35,589 bases of DNA from Pseudomonadales bacterium (GTDB taxonomy: Bacteria; Pseudomonadota; Gammaproteobacteria; Pseudomonadales; Azotimanducaceae), in the NCBI GenBank assembly GCA_016779565.1, contig JADHNJ010000025.1:1-35589 (forward strand), given 5' to 3'. The position numbers were made by a program, and so were the translations under genes. This document shows positions 8,380 through 17,187 of the stretch, in pieces; position 1 is the first letter of the stretch; every line of letters starts with the position of its first letter. The notes under the pieces are model-generated. The model saw nothing but the letters and a program-made list of their open reading frames with translations, searched no databases and had not been told where the DNA came from.

Positions 8380-8400
8380 AGCCCCTGTTAGGGGCTTTTT
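8380..8400 (+). terminator. Rho-independent terminator after tRNA-fMet
   Basis: AGCCCC (8380-8385), loop TGTTA, GGGGCT (8391-8396), then a run of T to 8400. It lies 11 bases after the tRNA CCA end. It separates the tRNA from rimP and must be read through for operon expression from the upstream promoter. Confidence 0.85.
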
Positions 8401-8473
8401 AGTTCAAGCAAGGTGAGTTTTTGCTGGTCTTGGCTGGAATGACATACGCCATGCTTGAAATGGCAATTTAAAG

Positions 8474-8497
8474 TGGGCGATTAAGCCCATTTTTTTT
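8474..8497 (+). terminator. Second terminator just before rimP
   Basis: TGGGC (8474-8478), loop GATTAA, GCCCA (8485-8489), followed by eight T residues (8490-8497). The T run ends 17 bases before the rimP start codon. Together with the hairpin at 8380 it forms a tandem termination region inside the tRNA-fMet/rimP leader. Confidence 0.8.
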
Positions 8498-8514
8498 AGG
8501 GAAAATAACCTTAG

Positions 8515-8961
8515 ATGGTCGAGGCAAAGCTAAACGGATTAATCGAGCCAGTTGTCAAAGCGTTAGGGTGCGAACTCTGGGGCATTGAAAAGATGCAGCA
8601 GGGTCGACGAGTAACACTAAAAATTTACATCGATTCAGACCAAGGTGTAACGGTTGATGACTGTGCGCGAGTGAGTCGACAGGTAAGCGGAGTTTTAGAT
8701 GTTGAGGACCCGATTTCGGGTGAGTATATGCTGGAGGTTTCTTCGCCAGGAATAGACAGAAGATTGTTCAAACCCGAACATTTTGATCTATGTAAGGGCG
8801 AGCGGGTCCAGGTGACATTGAGGCAATCCTTTGAGGGTCAGCGTAAGTGGAAAGGTGTCTTGTGTGGCCTTGATAATGGAGACGCAGTACTGAGAATTGA
8901 TGATGTGCAGGAAATCGTGCTGCCGATGGCTAGCATCGATCGTGCGCGAGTACTGATGTAA
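8515..8961 (+). CDS. rimP: Ribosome maturation factor RimP
   Basis: 148 residues, normal length. RimP acts in 30S subunit maturation, helping central-pseudoknot formation and S12/S19 incorporation. The N-terminal alpha/beta domain has LIEPVVKALGCELWGIE and VTLKIYIDSDQGVTVDDCARVSR. The family signature LEVSSPGIDRRLF is at about residues 73-85. A small SH3-like C-terminal domain ends in MASIDRARVLM. It is the first protein gene of the nusA operon. The ribosome site is poor: AGGG lies 13 bases upstream, right after the terminator T run. nusA starts 40 bases downstream. Confidence 0.95.
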   Translation: MVEAKLNGLIEPVVKALGCELWGIEKMQQGRRVTLKIYIDSDQGVTVDDCARVSRQVSGVLDVEDPISGEYMLEVSSPGIDRRLFKPEHFDLCKGERVQVTLRQSFEGQRKWKGVLCGLDNGDAVLRIDDVQEIVLPMASIDRARVLM

Positions 8962-9001
8962 GAAAATTTGCGAAAATTTCGCGAGCAAATGAGATTGAGT
9001 C

Positions 9002-10486
9002 ATGAGCAAAGAAATACTTTTGGTGGTTGAATCCGTGTCGAATGAGAAGGGCGTCTCAGAAGAAATCATCTTTGATGCGCTCGAAGTTGCGTTAGCCACA
9101 GCGACGCAAAAACGCTATTCGGACGAGGCAGATATTCGCGTCTCGATAGACCGCGAGACTGGTACATACGACTCCTTCAGGCGATGGACCGTGCTCGACA
9201 GCGAGGAGGAAATAGAGTTTGAAGATGCTCAATTAACGTTGGCCCAAGCTCAAGAGTTACAAGCTGACTTAGCCATTGGCGATGTTTATGAGATTCCTAT
9301 TGATTCCGTAGAGTTTGGAAGGATTGCTGCGCAGACCGCAAAGCAAGTGATTGTTCAGAAAGTCAGAGAGGCCGAGCGCGCGCAGGTGGTAGAAGCCTAT
9401 GAAGGGCGAATTGGTGAGTTGTTGAATGGACAAGTAAAGAAAGTGACCCGAGAGGCGGTAATCGTAGATCTGGGCAACAATGCTGAAGCGATTCTCCCAA
9501 GAGAAGAATGGGTCCCTAGAGAAACGTTTCGCATTGGTGACCGTCTAAGAGCGCTGCTAAAAGAGGTGCGCCCTGAGGCGAGAGGGCCACAGCTGGCATT
9601 AACGCGAACAGCCTCCAAGGTTTTGATCGAGTTATTCAAAATTGAAGTGCCTGAGGTGGCCGACGGCGTGATTGAGATCTTGGGCGCCGCAAGGGATCCG
9701 GGTTCAAGAGCGAAAATCGCAGTAAAGACCAATGATGGGCGAATTGATCCCGTCGGCGCTTGCGTCGGCATGCGAGGCTCGAGGGTTCAGGCGGTTTCGG
9801 GAGAGCTTGGTAACGAGCGGATTGATATCGTGCTATGGGATGACAACATTGCGCAACTGGCAATCAATGCAATGGCCCCAGCAGAAGTTGTCTCAATTGT
9901 TGTCGATGAAGAAACGCACAGTATGGATATCGCCGTAGCTGAGGACAACCTGGCACAGGCGATTGGCCGTGGCGGACAAAATGTCAAGCTTGCCAGCGAG
10001 TTAACTGGCTGGATCTTGAACATTATGACTGAGGAGGAAGCCGCCGAGAAACAAGAGCAAGAAGCCGGCACAGTCGTAACAAGTTTTATGGAACAACTCG
10101 ATGTCGATGAGGACGTCGCAATAGTGCTGCTAGAGGAGGGATTTACAAGTCTAGAAGAGATTGCTTACGTACCCATCGACGAGATGATAGCCATCGAGGG
10201 TTTTGATCTAGAAATCGTAGAAGAGCTTCGTTCGCGAGCGCGAAATACGTTGACGACAAAAGAGTTAGCAGACGAAGCAAATCGCATTACCCAAGAGCCA
10301 GCCGAAGATCTATTAACGATGGAAGGCATGACCACCAAGTTGGCATACGATTTGGCAGCGTTAGGCATTGTTACAATGGAAGATCTAGCAGAACAGGCCG
10401 TTGACGATTTGATGGAAATCGAAGCAATGACCGAAGTTTTAGCAGGCGAGATAATAATGACCGCTCGTGCCCCATGGTTTGAATAA
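9002..10486 (+). CDS. nusA: Transcription termination/antitermination factor NusA
   Basis: 494 residues, the gammaproteobacterial long form. NusA binds RNA polymerase and modulates pausing, intrinsic termination and antitermination of rRNA operons. In order: N-terminal polymerase-binding domain (about 1-125); S1 domain (about 135-200; [21 protein letters not shown]); KH1 ([17 protein letters not shown]); KH2 ([18 protein letters not shown]); and two C-terminal acidic repeats (about 365-425 and 440-494, each with a helix-hairpin-helix-like pattern such as [20 protein letters not shown]). It probably autoregulates the operon through the terminators before rimP, as described for E. coli. Confidence 0.97.
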   Translation: MSKEILLVVESVSNEKGVSEEIIFDALEVALATATQKRYSDEADIRVSIDRETGTYDSFRRWTVLDSEEEIEFEDAQLTLAQAQELQADLAIGDVYEIPIDSVEFGRIAAQTAKQVIVQKVREAERAQVVEAYEGRIGELLNGQVKKVTREAVIVDLGNNAEAILPREEWVPRETFRIGDRLRALLKEVRPEARGPQLALTRTASKVLIELFKIEVPEVADGVIEILGAARDPGSRAKIAVKTNDGRIDPVGACVGMRGSRVQAVSGELGNERIDIVLWDDNIAQLAINAMAPAEVVSIVVDEETHSMDIAVAEDNLAQAIGRGGQNVKLASELTGWILNIMTEEEAAEKQEQEAGTVVTSFMEQLDVDEDVAIVLLEEGFTSLEEIAYVPIDEMIAIEGFDLEIVEELRSRARNTLTTKELADEANRITQEPAEDLLTMEGMTTKLAYDLAALGIVTMEDLAEQAVDDLMEIEAMTEVLAGEIIMTARAPWFE

Positions 10487-10521
10487 CGGGCGTTTAGAAG
10501 CAGTATAAAGGGGAATTGAGT

Positions 10522-13158
10522 ATGGCCGAAACTACAGTAAAACAACTGGCAGAGACAGTTGGAACGCCTGTGGATCGTTTGCTGCAGCAGATGAAAGAAG
10601 CAGGACTGCCACAGACAAAAGAAGCAGATACTGTGGAGGAAGCTCAGAAAGAATCTTTGCTAGCATTTTTGAAGCGGAGCCACGGCGAGGAAACCGGCGG
10701 ACCAAAAAAGATCACGTTGAAGCGGCGTACCTTAAGTACGATCAAAGCGGGCGGCAGTGCCGGCCGTGGGCGAACCGTCAATGTGGAAGTTCGAAAAAAG
10801 CGCACCTATGTGCGTCGAGAAGAAGCTGAAAGCGCTCCCGAGACGCAAGCTGAGCCCGCTATCGCAGAGGTAGTTGAAGATCAAAAAGTAGACGAGACTG
10901 TTAGCGTGGTGCCGGCCGCTACCGAAGAAATTCAGCAGGCAGCGCCTCAGTCGCTCGACCCAGAAGCCGTACGCCGAGCTGCTCACATTGCTGCAGAAAA
11001 AGAAGCAGAAGCTAGAAAACTAGAGCAAAAAGCGAAAGAAGAGGCCAGAGCCGCTGAAGAAGCCGCAGAAAAAGCTAAGCAAGCACAATTAGAAAAAGCC
11101 AACGCCGCAAAAGCAGACGCAAGCAAAGATTCCGATGATAAGCCGGGGTCGCGTAAAGACAAGCGTGATCGGCGCGAAATCGATATCGACGAAATCCAAC
11201 AAAAGAAAGCCAAACATGGCAATCGTAAAAAACGAGTTGAAGAGTTGCTGGTCGAAGAAGTCGATGAGATTCTGATTGCACCCGAAGCCGCACTGGAAGA
11301 CGAGCTTGCGCAAACGACGTTGGGGTTGACCGGTGTTGCTCGGTCGAAGCGGGCAGCAGCACCAAAGGCTGGCCCTCGACATCAATTCAATGCACCTACT
11401 GAAAATCAAGTCCGAGAGGTTGAGATCGGGGAGGCCATTACCGTGGCTCAACTCTCTCAGCGGATGTCCATCAAAGCGACAGAGGTTATAAAATATCTCA
11501 TGGGACTTGGCGTTATGGCGAATCAAAATGCGTCGATCGATCAGGAAACTGCGATTTTGGTAGTTGAAGAATTTGGCCATACCGTAAAGGTGCTAGATGC
11601 GAACGAAGTCGAAAAGTCCCTCCTTGATAATCTAGTCTATGAAGCGGACGCTGAGCCACGATCACCGGTTGTGACCGTAATGGGTCACGTCGATCATGGT
11701 AAGACCTCACTACTCGATTATATTCGTAATGCTGAAGTTGCGGACGGTGAAGCTGGTGGCATTACCCAACATATAGGTGCCTATCGAGTCGCAACTAAGC
11801 ACGGTGAAATTTGTTTTATCGACACCCCAGGACATGCCGCGTTCACCGCGATGCGGGCGCGAGGTGCGAATGCGACGGATATCGTTATCTTGGTGGTCGC
11901 GGCTGACGATGGTGTGATGCCGCAGACTGAAGAGGCTATTCAACACGCCAAAGGGGCGGGCGTGCCGCTTGTGGTTGCCATCAACAAAATTGATAAAGAG
12001 GGCGCTGATCCAGATCGAGTTAAAAACGAACTAGCCGCCAAAGAAGTGATCCCAGAGGATTGGGGTGGGGATACGCAATTTGTGCCGGTGTCGGCTTTGA
12101 CAGGTGAAGGTGTTGAAGGCTTATTAGAAGCCGTGTTATTGCAGTCTGAATTGCTTGAATTGCAGGCAGTAAAAGAAGGTCCAGCTCAGGGTGTCGTGAT
12201 CGAATCAAGATTGGACAAAGGAAAAGGCTCCGTCGCAACGCTTCTCATTCAAAACGGCACGCTAAATCGCGGTGATATCGTTGTGGCCGGTGAGAATTAT
12301 GGACGGGTTAGAGCAATTACGGATGAGTCAGGACAGATGCTCAAGAGTGCAGGGCCGGCAACGCCTGTTTCTATCCTAGGCTTAGATGGTACGCCAGGTG
12401 CTGGTGATCCCTTTACGGTTACGAAAGACGAAAAAGCCGCCAGGGAAGTCGCTGAGTTCCGTAGGGAAAAACTAAAGAGCGAACGCTTAGCGACGCCAGC
12501 GGTATCGCTTGACAATTTGCTCGAAAATTTTGGTACCGCAGCCGCCCAGGAATTAAATATTGTTGTCAAAGCCGATGTTCGAGGTTCGTTGGAGGCGATC
12601 GTCTCTGCGTTGACAGACCTTGGCAACGATGAAGTTAAGGTTAATGTGGTTTCTTCAGGCGTGGGCGGTATTTCTGAAAACGATGTTAACTATGCAATAA
12701 CCGCGAAAGCCGTGATTTTTGGGTTTAATGTTCGGGCAGAGACCTCAGCCAAACGAATTGTTGAATCTGAAGAGTTAGATCTGCGTTATTACAAGGTGAT
12801 CTATGACTTAGTCGATGATGTCAAAGCCGCCCTCAGCGGTATGCTAGCACCGGAAGTGCGCGAGGATATTGTGGGTATCGCCGAAGTTAGAGATGTCTTT
12901 GACAGCAAGAAGTATGGGGCAATCGCAGGATGTATGGTGATTGAAGGTACCATCCATCGTCAGAAAAAAATTCGGGTACTTCGAGATAATATTGTGATCT
13001 ACGAGGGTGAGTTAGAGAGCTTGCGACATTTCAAGGACGAGGTCGAATCCATTAGAAGTGGGACTGAGTGCGGTATTGGCGTCAAAAATTATAACGACGT
13101 GCGAGTGAAGGATCAGATCGAAGTGTTTGACACCCGCGAGGTCGCCCGACAGTTGTAA
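10522..13158 (+). CDS. infB: Translation initiation factor IF-2
   Basis: 878 residues. IF-2 is the GTPase that brings fMet-tRNA to the 30S subunit and promotes subunit joining. The N-terminal IF2_N domain ([20 protein letters not shown]) is followed by a highly charged Ala/Glu/Lys linker of about 200 residues and a second IF2_N-like segment ([18 protein letters not shown]). The G domain has GHVDHGKT (388-395), [16 protein letters not shown] (434-438) and NKID (488-491). Domains II, III and C2 follow, ending in [25 protein letters not shown] two codons earlier is only 1-2 bases from the AAAGGGGA ribosome site, so the ATG at 10522 is chosen. Confidence 0.97.
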   Translation: MAETTVKQLAETVGTPVDRLLQQMKEAGLPQTKEADTVEEAQKESLLAFLKRSHGEETGGPKKITLKRRTLSTIKAGGSAGRGRTVNVEVRKKRTYVRREEAESAPETQAEPAIAEVVEDQKVDETVSVVPAATEEIQQAAPQSLDPEAVRRAAHIAAEKEAEARKLEQKAKEEARAAEEAAEKAKQAQLEKANAAKADASKDSDDKPGSRKDKRDRREIDIDEIQQKKAKHGNRKKRVEELLVEEVDEILIAPEAALEDELAQTTLGLTGVARSKRAAAPKAGPRHQFNAPTENQVREVEIGEAITVAQLSQRMSIKATEVIKYLMGLGVMANQNASIDQETAILVVEEFGHTVKVLDANEVEKSLLDNLVYEADAEPRSPVVTVMGHVDHGKTSLLDYIRNAEVADGEAGGITQHIGAYRVATKHGEICFIDTPGHAAFTAMRARGANATDIVILVVAADDGVMPQTEEAIQHAKGAGVPLVVAINKIDKEGADPDRVKNELAAKEVIPEDWGGDTQFVPVSALTGEGVEGLLEAVLLQSELLELQAVKEGPAQGVVIESRLDKGKGSVATLLIQNGTLNRGDIVVAGENYGRVRAITDESGQMLKSAGPATPVSILGLDGTPGAGDPFTVTKDEKAAREVAEFRREKLKSERLATPAVSLDNLLENFGTAAAQELNIVVKADVRGSLEAIVSALTDLGNDEVKVNVVSSGVGGISENDVNYAITAKAVIFGFNVRAETSAKRIVESEELDLRYYKVIYDLVDDVKAALSGMLAPEVREDIVGIAEVRDVFDSKKYGAIAGCMVIEGTIHRQKKIRVLRDNIVIYEGELESLRHFKDEVESIRSGTECGIGVKNYNDVRVKDQIEVFDTREVARQL

Positions 13159-13166
13159 AACTGTCG
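13147..13166 (+). other. Perfect hairpin with GTAA loop across the infB stop codon
   Basis: CGACAGTT (13147-13154), GTAA (13155-13158), AACTGTCG (13159-13166): eight perfect pairs closed by a GNRA-type tetraloop. The infB TAA stop is in the loop, and the rbfA ATG lies 10 bases beyond the stem. No T run follows, so it is not a classical terminator. Confidence 0.8.
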
Positions 13167-13176
13167 CGTTATTCTT

Positions 13177-13557
13177 ATGGATGTCCACTTTAAGCGCACC
13201 GATCGTGTCGCCGAACAGATTCAGAAAAGTCTGGCGATGCTCATTCAAAAATCATTGAAAGACCCAAGACTAGGGATGATCACGGTCAACGAGGTCCGGG
13301 TGACCAAGGACTTGGCCTATGCGGATATTTACTTTTCAGTGTTTCCGGATGAGCACGCGAGGCAAACCGAGCAGTTATTAGCCAATGCCAGCAGTTTTTT
13401 GCGTAAGCAATTGGCCTTAGAAATGAGTACGCGCATTACCCCAAAACTTAGGTTTCGTTTTGATCCGAGTTTATTGGAAGGGGAAAAAATCAATCGAGCG
13501 CTTAGGACCGATCGTTTAAACCGACCTTTGCCTGAGGAAGATCAGTTTGAGGTCTAA
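13177..13557 (+). CDS. rbfA: Ribosome-binding factor A
   Basis: 126 residues, normal size. RbfA binds the 30S precursor near the 5' end of 16S rRNA and is needed for late maturation and cold adaptation. The KH-type fold is recognisable from RTDRVAEQIQKSLAMLIQ, KDPRLGMITVNEVRVTKDL, ADIYFSVF and LRFRFDPSLLEGEKINRAL. There is no recognisable Shine-Dalgarno sequence; the start lies just beyond the hairpin at the infB stop, so coupled translation is likely. It overlaps the truB start by 11 bases. Confidence 0.94.
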   Translation: MDVHFKRTDRVAEQIQKSLAMLIQKSLKDPRLGMITVNEVRVTKDLAYADIYFSVFPDEHARQTEQLLANASSFLRKQLALEMSTRITPKLRFRFDPSLLEGEKINRALRTDRLNRPLPEEDQFEV

Positions 13558-14476
13558 GCGTCGAAAGGGTCGAGTCATCGACGGGATATTGCTGCTGGAC
13601 AAATCTGCAGGAATAACGTCAAATGGCGCGCTTCAGAGCGTAAAGCGTTTGTATGGGGCAGCAAAAGCTGGCCACACTGGAAGTCTGGACCCAATTGCAA
13701 CGGGTGTGCTGCCCATTTGTTTTGGTGAAGCAACGAAGTTTTCACAATTTTTGCTCGATGCAGACAAGCGATATGTAGCGACCCTGCAACTAGGGCAAAA
13801 GACAACAACAGGTGATAGCGAAGGGGAAGTGATCGAGACGCGCGAAATCCCTGATTTGAGTGACGCCGAGGTAGAGGACTGCCTTCAGCAATTTCGAGGT
13901 GAGATAGAGCAAATCCCCTCGATGTATTCAGCGATTAAGGTCGATGGTCAGCCGCTGTATAAACTGGCTCGGCAAGGCATCGAGATCGAACGTAAAGCGC
14001 GTACTGTTCTTATTAGACAATTAACCTTGATTTCGAGAAAAAAGGATCAGTGGATAATCGACATCCATTGCACTAAGGGTACGTACGTACGATCGCTTGC
14101 AGAAGATATTGGCGAAGTGCTTGGATGTGGCGCTCACGTGACCGCCCTTAGGCGGCATCAAGCAGGCCCGTTTGTTTTGAATCAGGCTCTGAAATTGTCT
14201 GAGCTAGAAAACCTTAAGCTCAATTCAGACCTACCAGGACTGGATGGCGTGCTTCAAGGGGTGTCGTCAGCGGTGACAGATTATCCTTCGGTAACCATGA
14301 CCGAGTTAACGGCGGGTTACTTTTTACAAGGACAACCAGTCCAGGTGTCGGGCACGGAGAGATTTGGGTTGGTCGCGGTGTATCGAGAAACCGCAAATGA
14401 AACAGTTTTTGCTGGGGTCGGGGAAGTGCTCGACGACGGTAGAATCGCGCCAAGACGGTTAGTTGCGGCGCAATAA
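13547..14476 (+). CDS. truB: tRNA pseudouridine-55 synthase TruB
   Basis: 309 residues (E. coli 314). It makes pseudouridine 55 in the T loop of most tRNAs and acts as a tRNA chaperone. The catalytic aspartate is D48 in GHTGSLDPIATGVLPI. Other family motifs are GILLLDKSAGITSN (13-26), KRYVATLQLG, GEIEQIPSMYSAIKVDGQPLY, and GTYVRSLAEDIGE. A C-terminal PUA-like segment covers about 240-305. The TTG start is supported by GAGGAAG six bases upstream, inside rbfA, and overlaps the rbfA end by 11 bases. Confidence 0.95.
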   Translation: MRSKRRKGRVIDGILLLDKSAGITSNGALQSVKRLYGAAKAGHTGSLDPIATGVLPICFGEATKFSQFLLDADKRYVATLQLGQKTTTGDSEGEVIETREIPDLSDAEVEDCLQQFRGEIEQIPSMYSAIKVDGQPLYKLARQGIEIERKARTVLIRQLTLISRKKDQWIIDIHCTKGTYVRSLAEDIGEVLGCGAHVTALRRHQAGPFVLNQALKLSELENLKLNSDLPGLDGVLQGVSSAVTDYPSVTMTELTAGYFLQGQPVQVSGTERFGLVAVYRETANETVFAGVGEVLDDGRIAPRRLVAAQ

Positions 14477-14479
14477 AAT

Positions 14480-14538
14480 TCAGGGTATCTGCAAATATGC
14501 GTGGATATACCTGACCATTTTTGTCGCATCAAGCGACA
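14480..14538 (+). promoter_or_regulatory. Two hairpins in the rpsO leader, possible S15 control element
   Basis: Hairpin 1 pairs TCAGG-(G bulge)-TAT (14480-14488) with ATACCTGA (14507-14514), with an inner GCA/TGC pairing. It is followed by a short T run (14518-14522). Hairpin 2 is TGTCGC-ATCAA-GCGACA (14522-14538). The AGGAGG ribosome site lies 15 bases further on. S15 autoregulation through leader structures is established in E. coli and other bacteria; that this leader does the same is inference. Confidence 0.4.
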
Positions 14539-14563
14539 GCATATTAACGAAATAGGAGGCCTC

Positions 14564-14833
14564 ATGGCTTTATCGAACGAAGAAAAAGCAGTCATTGTTA
14601 AGGAATATGGCACATCAGATTCAGATACTGGATCGCCCGAAGTGCAGGTCGCGCTGCTGACTGCGAACATTGAAAAGCTACAAGGGCATTTTCAAGCCCA
14701 CAAGCAAGACCATCATTCTAGGATTGGGCTGTTAAGAATGGTAAGTCAAAGACGAAAGCTCTTAAATTATTTAAAGAGCAAAAACACGGATCGGTACGCA
14801 AAACTTATTAAGAGTCTTGGTCTACGCCGATAA
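14564..14833 (+). CDS. rpsO: 30S ribosomal protein S15
   Basis: 89 residues, identical in length to E. coli S15. It is a primary 16S rRNA binder that nucleates platform assembly. The conserved segments are [43 protein letters not shown] and the C-terminal LIKSLGLRR. The frame is open for 21 codons upstream, but the ATG at 14564 has a perfect AGGAGG at 4-base spacing and gives the canonical MALSNEEKA start. pnp starts only 28 bases downstream. Confidence 0.97.
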   Translation: MALSNEEKAVIVKEYGTSDSDTGSPEVQVALLTANIEKLQGHFQAHKQDHHSRIGLLRMVSQRRKLLNYLKSKNTDRYAKLIKSLGLRR

Positions 14834-14861
14834 CTACAGTCCAGGATAAATGGAGAAAAAT

Positions 14862-17132
14862 GTGAATCCAGTTAGAAAGAAATTTACCTATGGTGACCAA
14901 GAGGTCATCATTGAAACGGGGCGAATCGCCCGGCAAGCAACTGCATCAGTGTTAGTATCGGTTGGTGAGACATCGGTGTTGGTTGCGGTGGTTGGCCGCA
15001 AAGAAGCCAATCCCCATCAGAGTTTTTTCCCGTTAACTGTAAACTACGAAGAAAAAACCTATGCCGCAGGGAAAATCCCTGGCGGTTTCTTTAAGCGGGA
15101 AGGCCGTCCCTCAGAAAAAGAAACTTTAACGTCACGATTGATCGACCGACCCATTCGGCCGCTTTTTCCTAAGGGCTTTATGAATGAAGTCCAAGTGACG
15201 TGTCAGGTTGTTTCAGCCGAAAAAGATATGGATCCAGATATTCCTGCGATGATCGGCGTTTCAGCTGCGTTAAGCCTATCTGGGATTCCCTTTTCTGGGC
15301 CAATCGGTGCTGCAAGAGTCGGGTTTACCGAGACTGGCTATTTGCTGAACCCAGGTTATGAGGCTCTAGCAGAGTCTCACCTTGATATGGTGGTCGCTGG
15401 GACTGAGTCCGCTGTGCTGATGGTAGAGTCTGAAGCGAAGGAATTAACTGAAGATCAAATGCTGGGCGCCGTTTTGTTTGCGCATCAGGAAATGCAGGTG
15501 GTCATCAAGGCAGTTGAAGAGCTGTGTGCGGAAGTGGGCGTTGAGGCTTGGCAATGGACGCGAGAAGAGTCTGATGCAGATCTGGTTGCTGCAATGTCTG
15601 AATTCTCGGCCGAGAAAATCGCCGAGGCATATCGCATTACCGAGAAAATGAGTCGGCAAGATCGGCTAGGCGCGTTAAGGGAAGAGGCGCTAGGGCAGTT
15701 TGTTACCGATGACGGTCCAAGTGCCGACGACGTCAGTGCTATTTTCGCGAGTATTGAAAAGAAAACTGTGCGTCGAGCCATTATTGCGGGTGAACCCAGA
15801 ATCGACGGCCGTGATACCAAGACAGTCAGGAGCATCGCGGTTGAAGTGGGTGTCTTGCCAAAGACCCACGGTTCGGCATTGTTTACTAGGGGTGAGACCC
15901 AAGCTTTGGTAACTACGACGCTCGGTTCAATGCGTGATGCCGCGATCATCGATGCTTTACAAGGCAGTTATCGAGATCACTTTATGTTGCACTACAATTT
16001 CCCGCACTACAGCGTTGGTGAAACGGGATTCTCTGGTGGACCCAAACGACGAGAAATTGGTCACGGCAGATTAGCTCGCCGAGGCGTTGCTGCAGTGTTG
16101 CCTAACTTCACAGATTGGCCCTATACCACGCGGATCGTTTCAGAAATCACCGAGTCTAATGGGTCATCATCTATGGCGTCGGTTTGCGGTGCTAGCCTTG
16201 CGCTTATGGATGCTGGTGTACCCCTTAAGGCGCCGGTTGCTGGCGTTGCGATGGGTTTAGTCAAGGAAGATGACGGCTTTGCGGTTTTGACAGATATCCT
16301 TGGTGATGAAGACCATTTAGGCGACATGGACTTTAAAGTTGCAGGTACGGAAACCGGTGTCACGGCGTTGCAAATGGATATCAAAATTCAGGGGATCACC
16401 GAACAGATTATGGAAACAGCGTTAGAGCAAGCACGGTCAGCGCGACTTCATATCTTGGGTGAAATGAATAAGGTCATTGGTCGGTCTCGGGAATCGGTAT
16501 CAGACAATGCCCCTGCCATGGTCACGATGAAAGTTGAGTCAGACAAAATTCGAGATGTTATTGGTAAAGGCGGTGCAACCATTCGCTCTATCACTGAAGA
16601 GACTGGCGCTTCCATCGATATAGACGACGACGGCACCATTACAATCTTCGGCGAAGGCGTCGAGTCTCGAGATGCGGCAGTGAGTATGATCGAAGGTATC
16701 GTAGCTGAAGCCGAAGTGGGACAGATCTACAATGGTAAAGTAGTCAAGATCGCTGACTTTGGTGCCTTTGTAAATATCTTGCCGGGCAAAGATGGTTTGG
16801 TCCACATCTCGCAAATTGCTAATGAGCGAGTAGAGAAAGTCACAGACTATTTGTCTGAAGGTCAGGTGGTTAAAGTCATAGTCCTGGACGTTGAACGCGG
16901 TAGGATCAAGTTATCTATGAAAGAAGTTCCAGAAGAAGGCGCCGACGACGGCGAGGAAGTACCTTCCGAGGAGTCTGTGTCTGCTGATCAACCTACTGGG
17001 GAGACGCCAGCGCCAACTGATGTTGAGGCGCCAGAAGAAGCTGAAACCGCGACGGCCGGTGTCGAGGGCGACGCGACAGACGCTCCTGGAAGCGACACTG
17101 AAAGCCCTGAGACAGATACCAAGCCTGAATAG
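14862..17132 (+). CDS. pnp: Polyribonucleotide nucleotidyltransferase (PNPase)
   Basis: 756 residues. PNPase degrades RNA 3' to 5' by phosphorolysis and is a degradosome component. Two RNase PH-like domains are present; the second has the phosphate-binding [21 protein letters not shown] and the metal-binding [14 protein letters not shown]. These are followed by a KH domain ([20 protein letters not shown]) and an S1 domain ([21 protein letters not shown]). The last ~65 residues are an acidic Glu/Ala/Pro/Thr-rich tail. The GTG at 14862 (VNPVRKKF) has GGAGA at 5-base spacing and aligns with the family; the ATG four codons earlier lacks suitable spacing. Confidence 0.96.
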   Translation: MNPVRKKFTYGDQEVIIETGRIARQATASVLVSVGETSVLVAVVGRKEANPHQSFFPLTVNYEEKTYAAGKIPGGFFKREGRPSEKETLTSRLIDRPIRPLFPKGFMNEVQVTCQVVSAEKDMDPDIPAMIGVSAALSLSGIPFSGPIGAARVGFTETGYLLNPGYEALAESHLDMVVAGTESAVLMVESEAKELTEDQMLGAVLFAHQEMQVVIKAVEELCAEVGVEAWQWTREESDADLVAAMSEFSAEKIAEAYRITEKMSRQDRLGALREEALGQFVTDDGPSADDVSAIFASIEKKTVRRAIIAGEPRIDGRDTKTVRSIAVEVGVLPKTHGSALFTRGETQALVTTTLGSMRDAAIIDALQGSYRDHFMLHYNFPHYSVGETGFSGGPKRREIGHGRLARRGVAAVLPNFTDWPYTTRIVSEITESNGSSSMASVCGASLALMDAGVPLKAPVAGVAMGLVKEDDGFAVLTDILGDEDHLGDMDFKVAGTETGVTALQMDIKIQGITEQIMETALEQARSARLHILGEMNKVIGRSRESVSDNAPAMVTMKVESDKIRDVIGKGGATIRSITEETGASIDIDDDGTITIFGEGVESRDAAVSMIEGIVAEAEVGQIYNGKVVKIADFGAFVNILPGKDGLVHISQIANERVEKVTDYLSEGQVVKVIVLDVERGRIKLSMKEVPEEGADDGEEVPSEESVSADQPTGETPAPTDVEAPEEAETATAGVEGDATDAPGSDTESPETDTKPE

Positions 17133-17152
17133 ATGTAAGGCTTGCTAAACCT

Positions 17153-17185
17153 AGCCCAGTCAGCGATCTGACTGGGCTTTTTTTT
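17153..17185 (+). terminator. Rho-independent terminator after pnp
   Basis: AGCCCAGTCAG (17153-17163), loop CGAT, CTGACTGGGCT (17168-17178), continuing into a run of eight T (17178-17185). Eleven perfect pairs end the long rimP-pnp operon just before the convergent acs gene. No T run flanks the hairpin on the opposite strand, so it should act mainly on the + strand. Confidence 0.95.
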
Positions 17186-17187
17186 GC

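Noticed and set aside
8962-8985. The palindromic stretch between rimP and nusA as a terminator
   Set aside because: The possible stem is only about four pairs and no T run follows.
13147-13176. The infB/rbfA hairpin as a rho-independent terminator
   Set aside because: The stem is good, but the downstream sequence lacks a T run, and transcription must continue into rbfA-truB.
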